Assembly (NCBI GenBank): GCA_030637565.1
Contig: DAOWGG010000094.1
Span: forward strand, 1-7,670
Source of the DNA: Candidatus Peregrinibacteria bacterium
GTDB lineage: Bacteria > Patescibacteriota > Gracilibacteria > UM-FILTER-43-11
Direction: 5' to 3'
Length of the DNA: 7,670 bases
The position numbers and the translations under genes were made by a program. Every line of letters starts with the position of its first letter. Within the stretch, counting starts at the first letter, position 1. Under the pieces are notes generated by a model that worked only from the letters and a program-made list of their open reading frames with translations, did not search any database and was not told the DNA's origin. Below are positions 6,051 to 7,670 of the stretch, piece by piece.

Positions 6051-6472
6051 GGGGATGACTTGGCTTTGACAGAGATGATTCAAGGCGAAAAATGGCAATC
6101 TAGGCATCGCGCTGTCTGCCTACTAATTAGTCCAGCGCATAATTAAATGCTAAAACATTTAAATCTCTTGGTGCACGTTTTGCTCAAGCAAAAGCTAATT
6201 TAGCTCCTGCTCTAGCTTACGCGTAAACCAAATAGGCTGCCTATCCGCGGCCGCGTCTCATTCAGCGACACCTGCTGACTGATTGAGGCGTAATTTAGCA
6301 GGTTAAGTATTTACGACGCCACTGGAGGCGTAAATAACGAAAACAAAACCCAGATAAGCGTTCGTGCTTTTGTTGATTTCTATGCGAACGTCGAAAAATT
6401 CAAATCGACTATGATTGTAGAGGTTTTAGTCTTCATCTTTGGACGCCGGTTCAATTCCGGCCATCTCCACCA
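6051..6472 (+). ncRNA. ssrA: Transfer-messenger RNA (tmRNA, ssrA)
   Basis: 422 nt. tmRNA with SmpB rescues ribosomes stalled on broken mRNA and tags the nascent protein for proteolysis. The acceptor stem pairs 6051-6057 (GGGGATG) with 6462-6468 (CATCTCC) and is followed by ACCA, so CCA is encoded. The third pair is G-U (6053/6466) and the discriminator is A6469, the alanyl-tRNA synthetase identity elements. The T-arm is GCCGG-TTCAATT-CCGGC (6445-6461). Helix 2 begins with 6071-6078/6433-6440. All four pseudoknots can be drawn: PK1 TAGGCA/TGCCTA (6101/6117) with GCGCTG/CAGCGC (6109/6133); PK2 CGTCTCA/TGAGGCG (6254/6284) with CCTGCT/AGCAGG (6271/6297); PK3 in 6309-6353 with loop pairing CTGG/CCAG; PK4 CGTTCGT/GCGAACG (6359/6384) with GTTGATTT/AAATCGAC (6372/6402). 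It is a one-piece, non-permuted tmRNA with a tag frame at 6149-6226. No strong promoter is visible upstream. Confidence 0.97.
6149..6226 (+). other. tmRNA tag-peptide reading frame (25 residues plus stop)
   Basis: The resume codon is most likely GCT at 6149, 10 nt after the end of PK1 (6138), a spacing close to that of E. coli tmRNA. An in-frame TAA at 6140-6142 and the usual alanine resume codon support this. The frame runs 25 codons to TAA (6224-6226). The tag starts AKTFKSLGARF, continues AQAKANLA and ends PALAYA. It is alanine-rich, has three Lys, one Arg and no acidic residue, and ends AYA instead of the common LAA. Confidence 0.8.
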
Positions 6473-6516
6473 CTAAATCAGCCTTCTCCCAATATATCGG
6501 GATACGGCTAATTTAG
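6473..6516 (+). terminator. Hairpin directly after the tmRNA 3' end, possible terminator
   Basis: CTAAATCAGCC (6473-6483) pairs with GGCTAATTTAG (6506-6516), with one C-A mismatch. An inner TCCC/GGGA stem (6487-6490/6499-6502) stacks inside. The hairpin starts on the base after the encoded CCA, as expected for a 3' end signal that RNase trimming would remove. It is not followed by a clear T-tract, so termination efficiency is uncertain. Confidence 0.45.
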
Positions 6517-6614
6517 AATGCCTAATTTTGAATAACCAATTTCCAAACAATGTTTAAACATTAAAAATTCGAATTTCGAAATTCCCTGGAAATTGGTTAT
6601 TCAAAATTCTAAAT
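6511..6614. repeat. AT-rich inverted-repeat element
   Basis: Two perfect 21-bp arms face each other at 6524-6544 and 6588-6608 (left arm begins AATTTTGAATAACC). ATTTAG (6511-6516) and CTAAAT (6609-6614) add a further paired step outside them. The 43-bp interior contains two perfect 14-bp palindromes, AATGTTTAAACATT (6549-6562) and GAATTTCGAAATTC (6571-6584). The element fills the space between two converging genes (tmRNA and the cyclic-nucleotide-binding-like gene). It resembles the small palindromic elements that litter intergenic regions of some CPR genomes; it has no coding capacity. Confidence 0.75.
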
Positions 6615-6615
6615 T

Positions 6616-6637
6616 GAAAATTATCTAGATAATTTTC
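6616..6637. repeat. 22-bp perfect palindrome spanning a stop codon
   Basis: The 22 bases from 6616 to 6637 are their own reverse complement, with CTAG at the centre. The minus-strand stop codon of the downstream gene (6625-6627) lies within it. As RNA it would form a 9-bp AT-rich hairpin at the mRNA 3' end. It could serve as a 3' stabiliser or weak bidirectional terminator. Confidence 0.6.
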
Positions 6638-7035
6638 CGACTTGTATCAAAGTTCTCTCGAATCCGACGAAGAATTTCTTGTTTTACATCATCACTCAAC
6701 TCATTTTTAGTGCTCTCAAAAATATCACGAGTTAAATAGAAAGCCTGAAAAGTATCAGAAGTCACTTGAACACTAGCGGTTCGAGGCTCTTTTGTGATCA
6801 ATGCCAATTCACCAAAAAAATCTTTCGTTCCCAAATTAGCGATTTGAGCACCATCAATTATCACCTCAACTTCACCATCAGTAATCACATACATACCATC
6901 TGCTGGATCACCTACATTGATTATAGTATCGCCTTTTTTAAGGTTCACCTGATCAAAGAGTACAATAATCTTTTCAAGCGTCTCATCGGATAAATTAGAA
7001 AAGAAAGGGATTTCGTGAAAATATTGAAAGTTCAT
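6625..7035 (-). CDS. Single-domain cyclic-nucleotide-binding-like protein (copy A)
   Basis: 136 aa from the ATG at 7033-7035. An upstream ATG at 7104 would add 23 residues that run through a hairpin and have no counterpart in the paralogue, so it is rejected. The protein is one cNMP-binding beta-barrel (about residues 5-115) plus a short C-terminal helix. The phosphate-binding cassette is F74-G-E-L-A-L79, then R85-T-A, keeping the Glu and Arg that bind ribose and phosphate in CAP and PKA domains. The glycines of the barrel turns (G35-D36, G42-D43, G47-M48) are also present. There is no helix-turn-helix, kinase or channel part; Crp-family regulators are about 200-230 aa, so this is only the sensory half. 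It may bind a cyclic nucleotide and act through a partner protein. It lies in tandem with a paralogue 198 bp upstream. The ligand is unknown, and CRP-like folds without ligand also exist. Confidence 0.9.
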   Translation of the reverse strand: MNFQYFHEIPFFSNLSDETLEKIIVLFDQVNLKKGDTIINVGDPADGMYVITDGEVEVIIDGAQIANLGTKDFFGELALITKEPRTASVQVTSDTFQAFYLTRDIFESTKNELSDDVKQEILRRIRENFDTSRKII

Positions 7036-7071
7036 AGTAAGTAGCGAGAAATGCGTTCTGTAGTGTAGAGC

Positions 7072-7186
7072 TCGCCATTTATGGCGACTCGGAACGAAAG
7101 GCAAAAATGTGAAAATCTACGAAATGAAATGTAGAAGATTTTTGCATTTTTGAGCATTTCCCTATTGAAACAGCACAGGGATGCTC
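7072..7186. repeat. Three hairpins in the spacer between the two CNB-like genes
   Basis: The 198-bp spacer (7036-7233) holds TCGCCAT/ATGGCGA (7072-7078/7081-7087); a long imperfect stem AAAAATG-AAAAT-CTAC with GTAG-ATTTT-CATTTTT (7103-7120/7131-7151); and GAGCAT-CCCT with AGGG-ATGCTC (7152-7163/7177-7186). On the minus strand the middle one ends in ATTTTTGCC and could terminate transcription after copy B. I see no coding sequence here. The structures may belong to a dispersed repeat or to the leader of copy A. Confidence 0.5.
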
Positions 7187-7233
7187 CTCAGATAACGCAA
7201 TTCTCAATTAGGTAATAAAATAAACAAAAGTTT

Positions 7234-7623
7234 TTATTTGTAATCCTCAGAAATACGACGAAGCACTTCCTGACGAACCTCAGGCCCCAAATCATCTTTG
7301 ATTTGATCAAAAGCCTCTTTAGAAAGATAAAAAACTGAAAGATCTGATAGAGCTTTAATAGTAGCAGAGCGTTTTTCATCTGCAATCAAAGCCATCTCAC
7401 CAAAAAAATCGTTGGAACCAAGTTTGGCGATCACTTCATCATCTCGAATCACCTCAACTTCACCAAAAATAATGCCATACATACCTGTACCAACATCTCC
7501 TTGCTGAAAAATAAAATCACCCGTAGCAAAACTCTTCATTTGAAAAGCTCCCATAATAGCCCCTGCCTTTAAATCATCAAGGTGAGAGAAAATAGGAATT
7601 TGTTTTATAAATTTGATATCCAT
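7234..7623 (-). CDS. Single-domain cyclic-nucleotide-binding-like protein (copy B)
   Basis: 129 aa, stop TAA. One cNMP-binding domain fills the protein. The phosphate-binding cassette is F74-G-E-M-A-L79 followed by R85-S-A, at exactly the same residue numbers as in copy A. The barrel glycines (G35-D, G42-D, G47-M), the start MnnnnnxxIPxFS and the end RQEVLRRI also align with copy A (about 40-50% identity by eye, one single-residue gap). The two are therefore tandem duplicates. There is no output domain. The conserved Glu and Arg suggest that ligand binding is possible; the ligand and partner are unknown. No Shine-Dalgarno motif is present; the 20 bases before ATG are almost pure A/T. A 10-bp palindrome, ATTACGTAAT, lies at 7638-7647 in the upstream region and could be a regulator site, although this is weak evidence. 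Confidence 0.92.
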   Translation of the reverse strand: MDIKFIKQIPIFSHLDDLKAGAIMGAFQMKSFATGDFIFQQGDVGTGMYGIIFGEVEVIRDDEVIAKLGSNDFFGEMALIADEKRSATIKALSDLSVFYLSKEAFDQIKDDLGPEVRQEVLRRISEDYK

Positions 7624-7670
7624 TTTTATTTTTTTAAATTACGTAATCAAAATACAACGAAAAACTAAAA

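Noticed and set aside
5865..6107. 80-residue minus-strand frame overlapping the tmRNA 5' end
   Set aside because: It is antisense to the well-supported tmRNA acceptor/PK1 region and to the hairpin cluster; no domain is seen.
6140..6197. Alternative tag frame starting with ATG at 6148
   Set aside because: It starts with a Met codon instead of the usual Ala resume codon and ends in a sequence unlike known tags; the GCT frame has the better PK1 spacing and an alanine-rich end.
7036..7104. N-terminal extension of CNB-like copy A from the ATG at 7104
   Set aside because: The added 23 residues have no match in copy B, which starts exactly at the equivalent internal Met, and they run through a hairpin.
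1..7670. CRISPR array, transposase, phage or integron features
   Set aside because: No regularly spaced repeats with spacers and no recognisable recombinase or phage gene were found. The repeats present are single inverted or direct repeats.

Overview
The window looks like part of a small-genome, AT-rich bacterium, most likely a Candidate Phyla Radiation (Patescibacteria, for example Peregrinibacteria-like) lineage. The main reasons are a tandem run of short secreted or membrane proteins of the two-helix 'T4SS pilin' type that is common in that group, AT-rich coding sequence, and start codons with no visible Shine-Dalgarno sequence. This placement is inference; no 16S rRNA or marker protein is present. 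TGA is used as a normal stop (the ATGA overlap at 1789-1792), which argues against the UGA=Gly code of Gracilibacteria/Absconditabacteria.

Layout, left to right. (1) 14-2205, minus strand: four consecutive genes, transcribed from 2205 towards 14, each coding for an N-terminal signal peptide and a C-terminal pair of membrane helices with a G-rich first helix followed by a charged E/K/K turn. They are tightly packed (4-bp overlap, 32-bp gap, 1-bp gap) and look like one operon of VirB2/TrbC-like pilin paralogues, two of them with extra extracytoplasmic domains. (2) 2206-2561: a gene-free stretch with inverted repeats, a 12-bp direct repeat and a candidate promoter for the pilin operon. (3) 2562-5809, minus strand: a large soluble sensor histidine kinase with four PAS domains and a GAF-like region, followed by a stand-alone receiver protein. 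They form a probable cognate pair transcribed from a good sigma-70-type promoter at 5833-5861. (4) 5862-6050: a very structured intergenic segment of consecutive hairpins. (5) 6051-6472, plus strand: a complete tmRNA (ssrA) with encoded CCA, tRNA-like domain, four pseudoknots and an unusually long, basic 25-residue tag. (6) 6473-6624: a hairpin directly after the tmRNA, then an AT-rich inverted-repeat element. (7) 6625-7623, minus strand: two tandem paralogous single-domain cyclic-nucleotide-binding proteins separated by 198 bp of hairpin-rich DNA.

The window therefore combines surface/secretion components, two kinds of signal input (PAS/GAF phosphorelay and cyclic-nucleotide-type domains) and ribosome rescue. 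Nothing in the sequence ties these modules to one pathway. I see no CRISPR array, transposase, phage gene or rRNA. The most notable items are the tmRNA tag, the four-paralogue pilin operon, the uniform lack of Shine-Dalgarno sequences, and the inverted-repeat elements that fill the intergenic regions.
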